From contig JAITVV010000084.1 of the NCBI GenBank assembly GCA_031285625.1, positions 83,791 to 147,790 on the forward strand: 64,000 bases of DNA, written 5' to 3'. Made by a program: the position numbers and the translations under genes. The notes beneath the pieces are model-generated. The model ran no database searches, was not told where the DNA came from, and worked only from the letters and a program-made list of their open reading frames with translations. Shown one piece after another: positions 18,891 to 28,114 of this stretch. How positions within the stretch are numbered: the stretch's first letter is position 1; each line of letters opens with the position of its first letter. Source of the stretch: Prevotella sp. (lineage in GTDB: Bacteria > Bacteroidota > Bacteroidia > Bacteroidales > Dysgonomonadaceae).

Positions 18891-20870
18891 TTATTTAGCA
18901 GGAATCAAAAATGATAAAGGAACATATAATCTTTCATTCCAGGCATTTTCAGAATGGTCTTTACCTTGAAATCCTCTTGTAATCCATTGCTTCGATGTAT
19001 ATCCTTTTTCTTGCATTACCTTATCCACTTTCTCTTGATGCGGTTTGTAAAAACGGTCAATCGTTTCGGTTCCATAATCAAAATATAACTTATGGCTTTT
19101 AGGAGAAGGTAATTTATTTCTCATATAGTTTACAAACGATCCGGGTATAATACTATTATCCGGATTTGTAGAATCGCCTATCCAATGTGTAGAAAGACAG
19201 GCTGCTGCTCCAAACACTTCAGGATATTCACAAATGGCATACATAGATACTAATCCTCCCATACTAGAACCCATTATGATTGTATTATCCTTATCCGGTT
19301 TGGTACTGTAGTTCTTATCTATAAAAGGTTTTAGTTCTTCGACAATAAATCGAAGGTAATTATCTGACCCAACAGGCTCCTTCATAGTACTCTTCTGTAA
19401 TTCAGGGGGTAAAGCTTCGAATGGTTTCTGAGGAAAATATTCTGAATACCTAAACTTCCCGTTATTCCACATTCCAACAACAATGCAATCCCTTATTTTT
19501 TTGTCGTCAATCAGCTTTCCTGCAACAGAATCTACATCCCATTCCTGATGATTCCATGTTATATTCTTATCAAAGAGGGCCTGACCATCATGCATATATA
19601 TAACAGTATACTTCTTAGATGGTGAATAATTCTCTGGTAACCACACATCAATATTCCGAGGCATAACAAAATCGGAAGGGAAGTTCGTATATCTATCGAT
19701 AGAACCGGACTGAACAGCTGGAATGGATTTTTGGATCACTTCCGAATACCTCTTTTTTATATCTACATAAGAACTGATCTGTTTGTAGTAATCTTCAATA
19801 TTTTCAGCTGTATGCCAATCCGGGTCGGGCATCTGTCTTTTTATATCCTGCCATTGCCGCCCATTAAAATAAAGAGGATCCATAGTACAACCCGTTAAGT
19901 CTTTAAACGGTTTTATAAAAATATAACCATCAAAGAAATCTTCCAATCTAAAATCACTATGACATAAACTAAAAAAGCTATTGTCCGATAATCTTCCTAA
20001 TGATGTATTTACTAAGTCAAAACCTACAGGCCTGTTATTATTTTTAGCCATGATCGCTTCAATAGCTCCATTTGCAGGGGAAATCCAATAGGAATTAGGT
20101 TTATCTTTCGACTCAAAAGGTAAATGAAACATTATATTAAATACCTTATCGGGATATTTCCGGTAGAGCCTGTTACCAACAAAACCTGTATCATAATCGC
20201 AGAAGTCATCATTATTCATTTTTAGTACAGGCATACCATATTTTGTAAATACATGAACAAGGCCCATATATATCAAAGCTTTTTCATTTTTGGCTATTAC
20301 CTCTTTTTCTATAATATTTGTTCTGAAATCGTCCGGGGTACCTCTATAGAAAACCCGACTCATATTCTCAGGTGTTCTGGGAGAGGCGAATTTACTCCAA
20401 TCATATTGATAACTAAGATTTACTATCCGGAATTTTCTTTCCCCTGCTGATAATGATTTATTTAGCTTCCATACTTCCTTATATATATCTGTGTATTCTT
20501 TATATGCCCAGCCAACGTTATAGAAAAACATCATATCTCTTGCCAGTTGTTCATTATACTCATCTGCACTAAGTAGAGAGTCTAACTGTGATTGCATTTC
20601 AAAAGAGCCGAATTCCATACAAAGATTGGTTACCCCCGCCTTATATAAATCAGGTATCAAATTCTTTACAAAATCTAAATGATCCTTTATTCCATGATCT
20701 TCACCTAATAAGACTAAATCATGTTTCCCAAATTTGGAGATTAAGTATTCTGATGGAGATTTACTATTCTTCCCAATATATTCAGTTTCGGAAATATATT
20801 GATCTTGACTTTTAAGCAAGGCCGGAATAAAACAAAAGATAGATAATAATAAAAAGATATTGTGTTTCAT
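18891..20870 (-). CDS. Two-domain secreted protein: EreA/ChaN-like domain plus alpha/beta esterase
   Basis: This 659-residue protein has a signal peptide. Residues about 30-340 resemble the erythromycin esterase/ChaN/TIKI-like fold (LVLLGEDHGIKDHLDFV, TNLCMEFGSF, and later His/Glu positions). Residues about 385-655 form an esterase-D-type alpha/beta hydrolase, with VIYMHDGQALFD for the oxyanion region, the nucleophile elbow GSSMGG near residue 533 and a C-terminal His in GKDHSENAW. The esterase half resembles siderophore or feruloyl esterases. The fusion of the two is unusual. The substrate is unknown. Confidence 0.7.
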   Translation of the reverse strand: MKHNIFLLLSIFCFIPALLKSQDQYISETEYIGKNSKSPSEYLISKFGKHDLVLLGEDHGIKDHLDFVKNLIPDLYKAGVTNLCMEFGSFEMQSQLDSLLSADEYNEQLARDMMFFYNVGWAYKEYTDIYKEVWKLNKSLSAGERKFRIVNLSYQYDWSKFASPRTPENMSRVFYRGTPDDFRTNIIEKEVIAKNEKALIYMGLVHVFTKYGMPVLKMNNDDFCDYDTGFVGNRLYRKYPDKVFNIMFHLPFESKDKPNSYWISPANGAIEAIMAKNNNRPVGFDLVNTSLGRLSDNSFFSLCHSDFRLEDFFDGYIFIKPFKDLTGCTMDPLYFNGRQWQDIKRQMPDPDWHTAENIEDYYKQISSYVDIKKRYSEVIQKSIPAVQSGSIDRYTNFPSDFVMPRNIDVWLPENYSPSKKYTVIYMHDGQALFDKNITWNHQEWDVDSVAGKLIDDKKIRDCIVVGMWNNGKFRYSEYFPQKPFEALPPELQKSTMKEPVGSDNYLRFIVEELKPFIDKNYSTKPDKDNTIIMGSSMGGLVSMYAICEYPEVFGAAACLSTHWIGDSTNPDNSIIPGSFVNYMRNKLPSPKSHKLYFDYGTETIDRFYKPHQEKVDKVMQEKGYTSKQWITRGFQGKDHSENAWNERLYVPLSFLIPAK

Positions 20871-20989
20871 AATTTATTGGATTAAAAAGTCTAATAACAA
20901 AAATATAGATTAGCGAACAGAGTTAATTAGGCAAGACCTTAATACCAAGACAAATAGTATGCAAACGATTGCGAAGCTAAAATGACTTC

Positions 20990-21160
20990 TAACTAAAAAA
21001 GTGACAAAAGTGACAGTTATAACATATTTTTCATGTCACCTTTTTCTTCTAAGTCTTTTTTTCAGGAATAAAAGGGTCGAGATGCTTCCTTCGTCAGTAT
21101 GGCTCGAACGAGAACAAAAAGTGACAAAGGTAACAGCTAAATAATATAATAGCTGTTACC
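20990..21160. repeat. Intergenic inverted repeats and partial dispersed repeat downstream of purL
   Basis: This gap holds three pieces: an inverted pair around GTGACA/TGTCAC near 21000-21046; a half copy of a dispersed repeat (GGGTCGAGATGCTTCC, near 21075) related to the complete element at 63736-63849; and a perfect 11-base-pair hairpin, GGTAACAGCTA with TAGCTGTTACC (21129-21160), that likely terminates purL. Similar GTCACCTTTGTCACC text occurs near 2745. Confidence 0.5.
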
Positions 21161-21209
21161 TTTTCTATTTTGCTTACATGTAGTGCCAACAGCCTACATA
21201 TAGATAATT

Positions 21210-24200
21210 CTATTTAACTTTCTTTATCCACTCACGTGCATTTACAAAAGCTTCCATCCAAGGAGTAAAGTCATCTTTACGATGTTCGAACGGATGATAA
21301 GCACATTGCCAAGGGAACAATGAACGTTCTAAGTGAGGCATCATAACCAGATGACGTCCATCATTCGAAACCAAGCCAGCAACGTCATAGTCCGAACCAT
21401 TCGGATTACCAGGATAGCCACTATAAATGTACTTCATGGTAACATTATATTCAGATTCGGCTTTCGGCATAGAGAAACGTCCTTCGCCATGAGCCACCCA
21501 TATACCAATCTTACTGCCCGAAAGCGAGCCTAACATTACAGATTTATTTTCCGGAATTTCAACACTTACAAAGGTCGATTCAAACTTATGCGAAGCATTG
21601 TGTTCCATTTTAGCTTTTACATCATGGTCAGGATATACCAGTCCCAGTTCCATCATTAACTGGCAACCATTACATACGCCAAGGCTGAGAGTATCCTCTC
21701 TCTGATAATATTTACGCAATGTTTCCTTAGCCTTTTCATTATACATAAAGCTACCTGCCCAACCTTTAGCAGAACCGAGCACATCGGAATTGGAGAACCC
21801 TCCACAGAAAACGATCAGGTTGATATCCTCAAGAGTCTCTCTTCCTGAAGCCAGGTCTGTCATATGGACATCTTTCACATCGAATCCTGCAAGATATAAA
21901 GCATAGGCCATTTCACGCTCACCATTTGTCCCTTTCTCACGGATAATGGCAGCTTTGACTCCTGTACGTTCTGTACGATTAGGATCAATACCATACTGAG
22001 CAAAACGACCAGTAAATGATGGATTGAATTTAAAGAGCAGAGGTTGTTTTTTATAATTATTGAAACGGTCTGCTGCCAGTTTCTCTCCTGATTGTTTTTT
22101 ATCTAACAGGTATGACGACTCGAACCAAACATCGCGAAGTTCATCTATATTGAATTCCTGAGAGAAAGCCTCCTTTTGGATAACTAGTTTTCTTTCTTCG
22201 ATAGGACGGGCAACAATCGCAAAGCCTATACCATAATCATCTAAGATTTTTTCTACTAAATGATGATGTTTTACCTGAATAAGAATACCCGGATTTTCTG
22301 AGAATAATACTTTTATTAAATCTGCATGATGCAGTTTATCCAAACGGGCTTCCAGTCCACCCTGAGGATTGGCAAAACACATCTCAAGCATGGCTGTGAC
22401 AAGTCCTCCGGCAGATACATCATGACCAGCCAGAATCAATCCCCTATCAACTAGTTCCTGCACTGCATTAAATGCATTCTTAAAATATTCAGGATCTTTT
22501 ACCGTAGGGACTTCTTCACCCAGTTTACTCATTGTTTGAGCAAACGCAGAACCTCCCAGTTTGAAAGTATCAAAAGAGAAATCAATATAATAAAGATATG
22601 TACCTTTGATATAAGCTAAAACAGGAGATACAATCTTACGAATATTTTTCACTTCTCCGGCCGCGGAAATAATTACAGTACCGGGAGAATAAACTTTCTC
22701 ATCTCCATATTTCTGGGTCATTGATAAAGAGTCTTTTCCTGTCGGTATATTAATACCCAATTCACAGGCAAAATCAGAGCAAGCTTCCACAGCTTTGTAC
22801 AAACGGGCATCTTCCCCCGGATTCTTACAAGGCCACATCCAGTTTGCACTTAGGGATATACCTTTCAAACCTTCTTCAATCGGAGCAAATATTATGTTTG
22901 TTAATGATTCGGCAATAGCCAATACTGAACCCGCTGCAGGATCTACCATTGCCGCCTGCGGAGCATGTCCTATTGAAGTAGCTATTCCAACTTTTCCTTT
23001 ATAATCGAGAGCAACCGCACCTAAGTCACTCAATGGCAATTGTATTTCACCCTGAGTCTGTTGACGGGCTACTTTCCCTGTGACAGAGCGGTCGACTTTA
23101 TTGGTCAACCAATCTTTACACGCAACAGCTTCCAGTTGAAGTACATTCTTTATATATTCTCCTAGATTTGACAGATCATAATCAGGATTTGTATATGTTT
23201 CTTCTATGCTTTCATCACGCATTATAGTCCGGGGAGCTTTACCAAAAAAGTCTTCCAACTTAAGATCGATAGGTCGTTTTCCGTCTGCCTGTTCAAAAAC
23301 GAATTTCATATCATCTGTAGTTTCACCCACTACATACATTGGCGAACGCTCACGTTCTGCTATTCGTTCTATTTTCTCTACGGCATCCGCTGGTATAAGC
23401 AGTCCCATACGTTCCTGACTTTCATTTCCTACAATTTCTTTCGAAGACAATGTAGGATCTCCAATCGGAAGCTTAGAGATATCTATTTTTCCACCCGTTG
23501 CTTCAACAAGCTCCGACAAGCAATTCAGATGACCGCCTGCTCCATGATCATGGATAGACACTATCGGATTATTATCAGATTCAGCCAACGCACGAATAAC
23601 ATTTGCCGTACGTTTTTGCATTTCCGGATTAGCACGCTGAACAGCGTTCAACTCTATTCCGCTGGAATATTGCCCTGTATCCACTGAAGATACAGCGCCT
23701 CCACCCATACCGATCCGATAATTGTCTCCACCAAGAATAACAACTTTCTCTCCCGGTTTTGGCTCACCTTTCAGCGCATCACGTTTATTTGCATACCCAA
23801 CACCTCCGGCAAGCATTATTACTTTGTCAAAAGCAAATTTCTTACGGTTTTCTTCATGTTCGAAAGTAAGCAAGGAACCACATATCAAAGGTTGTCCAAA
23901 GTGATTTCCAAAAGTGGAAGCACCATTGGATGCTTTTATCAATATTTCTTCCGGTGTCTGATATAACCATGGTCTTTCCGGCATAGTTTCTTCCCATGCC
24001 CTACCAGCTTTTGTACGAGGATATGAAGTCATATATACGGCAGTACCGGCAATAGGTAAAGACGCTTTACCCCCACCCAGACGGTCGCGAATCTCACCTC
24101 CCGAACCTGTAGCCGCACCATTGAACGGCTCTACTGTAGTGGGAAAGTTATGTGTCTCCGCTTTTAGAGAGATAACTGACTTAATTGGTTTGGTTTCAAA

Positions 24201-24896
24201 ATAACTTGGTTTATCTCCATCAACAGGAGCAAACTGTTCTATTTCCGGACCGGCATTAAATGCAACATTATCTTTATAGGCAGATATCAGTTTGTTTGGA
24301 TTTACCTGCGACGTTTTCTTTATTAATTTGAACAATGAACTTTCTTTCTCTTCTCCATCAATAATGAAAACTCCATTAAATATTTTGTGACGACAGTGTT
24401 CAGAATTCACTTGCGAGAAACCGAATACCTCACTATCTGTTAGTTTACGGCCGAGTCTTTCACTCACGCTATTCAGATATTCAATCTCATCTTCACTAAG
24501 TGCCAAACCTTCCTGAATATTGTATGCTTCAATATTGTCAATCTCAATGATCGGATCAGGCTGCTTATTTATAGTAAACACTTCCTGATTTATTCCGTCA
24601 TATACACGTTGAAGCATTGGATCATGTTCCGCATCATTACTGGAAACAGGAAAAAACTCTTCAATACGTAAAATACCATCAACACCCATATTTTGGGTTA
24701 TCTCAACAGCATTAGTACTCCAGGGAGTGATCATTTCGCGGCGAGGACCAATAAAAAAGCCTGAAACTTTATCGGCTTCAAGCATAGTTGCACCACTAAA
24801 TGCCCATGTAAGGCGTTGGATAAAATCGTTGTTGAGGGTTGAGTTTGTTTGAACAGCAATAATGCTTTTGGTAGGAGTTTGAAAGAAGGAAACCAT
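21210..24896 (-). CDS. purL: Phosphoribosylformylglycinamidine synthase
   Basis: This enzyme converts FGAR to FGAM with ATP and glutamine in purine synthesis. At 1228 residues it is the large single-chain form, with N-terminal, two AIRS-like ATP-binding and C-terminal glutaminase domains. The substrate-binding SEHCRHKIF is near residue 168, and the glutaminase nucleophile Cys is in GVCNGCQLMM near residue 1065. The C-terminal HGEGRF and His/Glu of the triad are also present. It appears to be transcribed alone. Confidence 0.98.
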   Translation of the reverse strand: MVSFFQTPTKSIIAVQTNSTLNNDFIQRLTWAFSGATMLEADKVSGFFIGPRREMITPWSTNAVEITQNMGVDGILRIEEFFPVSSNDAEHDPMLQRVYDGINQEVFTINKQPDPIIEIDNIEAYNIQEGLALSEDEIEYLNSVSERLGRKLTDSEVFGFSQVNSEHCRHKIFNGVFIIDGEEKESSLFKLIKKTSQVNPNKLISAYKDNVAFNAGPEIEQFAPVDGDKPSYFETKPIKSVISLKAETHNFPTTVEPFNGAATGSGGEIRDRLGGGKASLPIAGTAVYMTSYPRTKAGRAWEETMPERPWLYQTPEEILIKASNGASTFGNHFGQPLICGSLLTFEHEENRKKFAFDKVIMLAGGVGYANKRDALKGEPKPGEKVVILGGDNYRIGMGGGAVSSVDTGQYSSGIELNAVQRANPEMQKRTANVIRALAESDNNPIVSIHDHGAGGHLNCLSELVEATGGKIDISKLPIGDPTLSSKEIVGNESQERMGLLIPADAVEKIERIAERERSPMYVVGETTDDMKFVFEQADGKRPIDLKLEDFFGKAPRTIMRDESIEETYTNPDYDLSNLGEYIKNVLQLEAVACKDWLTNKVDRSVTGKVARQQTQGEIQLPLSDLGAVALDYKGKVGIATSIGHAPQAAMVDPAAGSVLAIAESLTNIIFAPIEEGLKGISLSANWMWPCKNPGEDARLYKAVEACSDFACELGINIPTGKDSLSMTQKYGDEKVYSPGTVIISAAGEVKNIRKIVSPVLAYIKGTYLYYIDFSFDTFKLGGSAFAQTMSKLGEEVPTVKDPEYFKNAFNAVQELVDRGLILAGHDVSAGGLVTAMLEMCFANPQGGLEARLDKLHHADLIKVLFSENPGILIQVKHHHLVEKILDDYGIGFAIVARPIEERKLVIQKEAFSQEFNIDELRDVWFESSYLLDKKQSGEKLAADRFNNYKKQPLLFKFNPSFTGRFAQYGIDPNRTERTGVKAAIIREKGTNGEREMAYALYLAGFDVKDVHMTDLASGRETLEDINLIVFCGGFSNSDVLGSAKGWAGSFMYNEKAKETLRKYYQREDTLSLGVCNGCQLMMELGLVYPDHDVKAKMEHNASHKFESTFVSVEIPENKSVMLGSLSGSKIGIWVAHGEGRFSMPKAESEYNVTMKYIYSGYPGNPNGSDYDVAGLVSNDGRHLVMMPHLERSLFPWQCAYHPFEHRKDDFTPWMEAFVNAREWIKKVK

Positions 24897-25087
24897 ATTT
24901 ATTTCAAGTTAATATTTGACTCTTTAATAGGCATACAAAGGTAATGAAAAGAATTAAAACAAAGATATAAAATATATACTTGAAACCGTACATATTTAAT
25001 TATTTCAACTTTGGCTTCACCCCCCTTAAATAAAAAAAGAGACTATCCCAATGGATTAGCCTCCTCTTATATTTTCTCATCATTTTT

Positions 25088-25252
25088 CTACTGAATTCTG
25101 CTGGTATTCCGAATATTCTTCAGTTCCATTAACATGACGTCCAAATCGTGCATCCACACATCTAAAATCTCGTGGGGTGTATCTTTGGGCGCATCTTCAA
25201 TATGCTTTTGAGCAAATTGAATTTCATTAATCAATTTTTTGTGCTGATCCAT
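25088..25252 (-). CDS. Small conserved hypothetical protein (54 residues)
   Basis: From ATG at 25252 this is a 54-residue soluble helical protein (MDQHKKLINEIQFAQKHIED...). A longer in-frame start at 25336 gives an implausible hydrophobic, asparagine-rich extension made from AT-rich upstream DNA. No family is recognised. About 190 bases of sequence without a gene separate it from purL. Confidence 0.5.
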   Translation of the reverse strand: MDQHKKLINEIQFAQKHIEDAPKDTPHEILDVWMHDLDVMLMELKNIRNTSRIQ

Positions 25253-25520
25253 GATTTTTACTTTAAGATTATTCTTATTTTGCAATACAAACAAAACAAT
25301 TACACAAATAATATTATTTTTTTGCAATATTAACATTACAAAAATGGGTATTATTTTTTATTTTATACGTATAAATATTATTTTTTAATATATTTTTAAC
25401 ATTTAAGAACATTACACAAAGAAGTTTATAAGTATTCGAAATCTTAACAACCTACTATGATAGTCAATTTATAACTAGGAAAATATTATCTTTGCAGCTA
25501 AAGTAAAAAACAACCATAAC

Positions 25521-26843
25521 ATGAAAATAGCTATAGTAGGCACGGGATATGTGGGCCTCGTTACAGGAACCTGTTTTGCAGAGATGGGTACTGAGGTTTT
25601 CTGTGTCGATATCGATAAAAATAAGATTGAAAAGCTAAAACAAGGTATAATTCCCATCTTTGAGCCTGGCTTGGACGAAATGGTTGAACGCAACCATAAA
25701 GCCGGACGCTTGCAGTTCACGACTGATTTAAGTTCAATTTTGAATGAAGTCGACATTGTTTTCTCTGCTGTTGGAACCCCCCCTGATGAAGATGGTAGCG
25801 CTGACCTAAAGTATGTTTTAGATGTAGCCCGTACTGTTGGACAGAACCTGAATAAATACATGGTTATTGTCACCAAAAGTACTGTCCCGGTAGGGACAGC
25901 CAAACTGGTGAAAAAGACAATACAAGACGAACTGAATAAAAGGGGATTATCTGATCTGAAATTTGATGTGGCTTCTAATCCAGAGTTCCTAAAAGAAGGT
26001 GCGGCCATTACAGATTTTATGCAGCCCGACCGCGTTGTTGTCGGAGTAGAATCGGAAGAGGCTAAACGCTTAATGGAAAAATTGTATAAACCTTTTACTT
26101 TAAATAACTATCGAATTATTTATACAGATATTCCTTCTGCAGAAATGATTAAATATGCAGCAAACGCAATGTTGGCAACCCGGATCAGCTTCATGAACGA
26201 TATAGCCAATATGTGTGAAATAGTAGGAGCCGATGTAAATATGGTTCGCAAGGGTATAGGAGCGGATGCCCGTATCGGATCAAAATTTCTTTATGCAGGA
26301 TGTGGATATGGAGGAAGTTGTTTTCCCAAAGATGTAAAAGCATTAATTCATACTGCTAATAAACTTGGTTACAAGATGCAGATACTTGAGGCCGTAGAAA
26401 ATGTAAATGAGTTCCAGAAAAATATACTCTTTGATAAGCTGATGAAGTATTATAATAACGATATAAAAGGTAAAACAATCGCAGTCTGGGGGTTAGCATT
26501 TAAACCTAAAACAGATGACATGCGAGAAGCACCATCATTAGTATTGATCGACAGGATTATCAAAGCCGGGGGAAAAGTGAGAGCTTATGACCCCGTAGCG
26601 ATGGAGGAAGCCAAGAAACATCATTTGGGCGACTCTGTTATATATGCGAAAGACATTTATGATGCCACATTAGACGCCGATGCAATCCTTATGGTGACAG
26701 AGTGGAACGAGTTCCGGTTACCAACTTGGGAGGTCATTAAGAAAACTATGAAAAAGCCTGTAGTCTTTGATGGTAGAAACATCTACAATAAAGAGGAAAT
26801 GAATGAAATCGGATTTGATTATTTCGGTATCGGTATAAAATAA
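25521..26843 (+). CDS. ugd: UDP-glucose 6-dehydrogenase
   Basis: This enzyme oxidises UDP-glucose to UDP-glucuronate with NAD+, a precursor for capsule and other glycans. It is 440 residues. The N-terminal Rossmann motif VGTGYVGLVTG, the catalytic Cys in YGGSCFPKD near residue 265 and the C-terminal domain (WGLAFKPKTDDMREAPS) are intact. A TATCTTTG -7 box lies at 25487-25494, about 26 bases before the start. Confidence 0.96.
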   Translation: MKIAIVGTGYVGLVTGTCFAEMGTEVFCVDIDKNKIEKLKQGIIPIFEPGLDEMVERNHKAGRLQFTTDLSSILNEVDIVFSAVGTPPDEDGSADLKYVLDVARTVGQNLNKYMVIVTKSTVPVGTAKLVKKTIQDELNKRGLSDLKFDVASNPEFLKEGAAITDFMQPDRVVVGVESEEAKRLMEKLYKPFTLNNYRIIYTDIPSAEMIKYAANAMLATRISFMNDIANMCEIVGADVNMVRKGIGADARIGSKFLYAGCGYGGSCFPKDVKALIHTANKLGYKMQILEAVENVNEFQKNILFDKLMKYYNNDIKGKTIAVWGLAFKPKTDDMREAPSLVLIDRIIKAGGKVRAYDPVAMEEAKKHHLGDSVIYAKDIYDATLDADAILMVTEWNEFRLPTWEVIKKTMKKPVVFDGRNIYNKEEMNEIGFDYFGIGIK

Positions 26844-26849
26844 GTAACA

Positions 26850-27521
26850 ATGATTATAGCAGAAGGCATTACAAAAAGTTTCGGCTCATTAAAAGTATTG
26901 AAAGGTATTGATCTTCATGTTGCAAAAGGTGAAATCATATCAATAGTTGGGGCCAGTGGTGCAGGAAAAACAACCCTTCTTCAAATAATAGGAACACTCG
27001 ATAAAGCGGATAGTGGAACTATATCGATCAATGATCAAAAACTAAATAGCCTGAGAGACACACAACTCTCTGATTTCAGAAATAAAAATATTGGATTTGT
27101 ATTTCAGTTTCACCAACTTCTACCTGAATTTACAGCCTTAGAGAATGTAATGATTCCGGCCCTGATAGGTAAGACTAAAGAATCCCAAGCAAAACAAAAG
27201 GCAAAAGAACTACTGGACATGCTGGGGCTTTCAGGCCGTATAGGACACAAACCAAATGAGCTTTCAGGCGGAGAGAAACAACGTGTAGCTGTGGCCCGCG
27301 CCCTGATAAACGATCCGGCTATTATTCTGGCCGATGAGCCTTCGGGAAGTTTGGATACAGAAAATAAAGAAGAATTACATCAATTATTCTTTAAGTTACG
27401 GGATACTCTCGGACAAACGTTCGTAATTGTCACACATGATGAACATCTGGCCTCTATAACGGACCGTACTGTACATATGCGTGATGGCCTGATTATTGAC
27501 AACCTAACAGAATCTTTATAA
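26850..27521 (+). CDS. ABC transporter ATP-binding protein, LolD-like
   Basis: This 223-residue ATPase has Walker A GASGAGKT, the Q-loop in [18 protein letters not shown], signature LSGGEKQR, Walker [13 protein letters not shown] and the switch His in VTHDEHL. The Q-loop region and length match the MacB/LolD family that powers lipoprotein release or FtsX-like permeases. No permease gene is next to it. It starts 6 bases after ugd and ends 3 bases before dprA, so all three may be co-transcribed. Confidence 0.9.
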   Translation: MIIAEGITKSFGSLKVLKGIDLHVAKGEIISIVGASGAGKTTLLQIIGTLDKADSGTISINDQKLNSLRDTQLSDFRNKNIGFVFQFHQLLPEFTALENVMIPALIGKTKESQAKQKAKELLDMLGLSGRIGHKPNELSGGEKQRVAVARALINDPAIILADEPSGSLDTENKEELHQLFFKLRDTLGQTFVIVTHDEHLASITDRTVHMRDGLIIDNLTESL

Positions 27522-27524
27522 ACT

Positions 27525-28061
27525 ATGCAGTCCTCTGATAAACGGCTTTATCAGATCGCTCTCACACAGGTTGCGGGAGTTGGTGATATTATTGCCCGCA
27601 AACTCTTACAGATAATAGGTGATGAAGAGGCTATTTTCAAATCAAATAGAAAATCACTGATAAGTACAGGTATTTCATCAAAGATAGCAGATGAGATACT
27701 AAATACGAAAGTGCTCGAAAGAGCAGAAAAAGAACTGAACTTTGTAGAGAAAAACAAAATAAGCACTTATTTCATCAGTGATAAAGACTATCCACATCGC
27801 CTCAAAGATTGTAGTGATGCTCCTATTCTACTCTACTTCAAGGGTAATGTAAATTTTAATGCAGAAAAGGTTATCAGTATTGTTGGTACCAGAAAATCGA
27901 CAAGTTATGGTAATAGCTTTTGTGATTCGTTTCTGAAAGATATATCCTCCATTTTTCCAGACACATTAATTGTAAGCGGACTGGCCTATGGTATAGATAT
28001 ACAGACTCATCAATCGGCATTGAAATATAATCTGCCTACAGTCGGAGTACTGACATATTAG
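27525..28061 (+). pseudogene. dprA: DNA-processing protein DprA, truncated by the prophage
   Basis: DprA binds single-stranded DNA and loads RecA during natural transformation. Only the first 178 of about 370 residues remain. They cover the N-terminal helical domain and the start of the Rossmann fold (ISIVGTRKSTSYG, VSGLAYGIDIQTHQSAL, NLPTVGVLTY). The family normally continues with a Gly-Leu-Asp segment, but here a stop codon follows within phage DNA. The remaining half is not elsewhere in the window, so the protein is unlikely to work. Confidence 0.93.
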
Positions 28062-28062
28062 A
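28053..28062 (+). other. Left prophage junction (attL candidate)
   Basis: The DprA reading departs from the family at about 28058. The local text ACATATTAGA agrees at 8 of 10 bases with ACATTTTGGA at the right junction. Serine integrases need only a short shared core, so this could hold the crossover point. It is not proven. Confidence 0.45.
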
Positions 28063-28068
28063 TGTATT

Positions 28069-28097
28069 TTGCAGTATATATTTTTTTCATATCTTTG
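28069..28097 (+). promoter_or_regulatory. Host-type promoter of the serine recombinase
   Basis: TTG (28069-28071), an 18-base spacer and TATCTTTG (28090-28097) match the host consensus. It lies 17 bases before the recombinase start. It differs from the phage-specific AAATATCAATA sites found in front of the structural genes. Confidence 0.7.
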
Positions 28098-28114
28098 ATT
28101 AAAAATTAAAGGAT

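Noticed and set aside
25475-26008. 177-codon minus-strand frame inside ugd
   Set aside because: Antisense to a clearly conserved enzyme.
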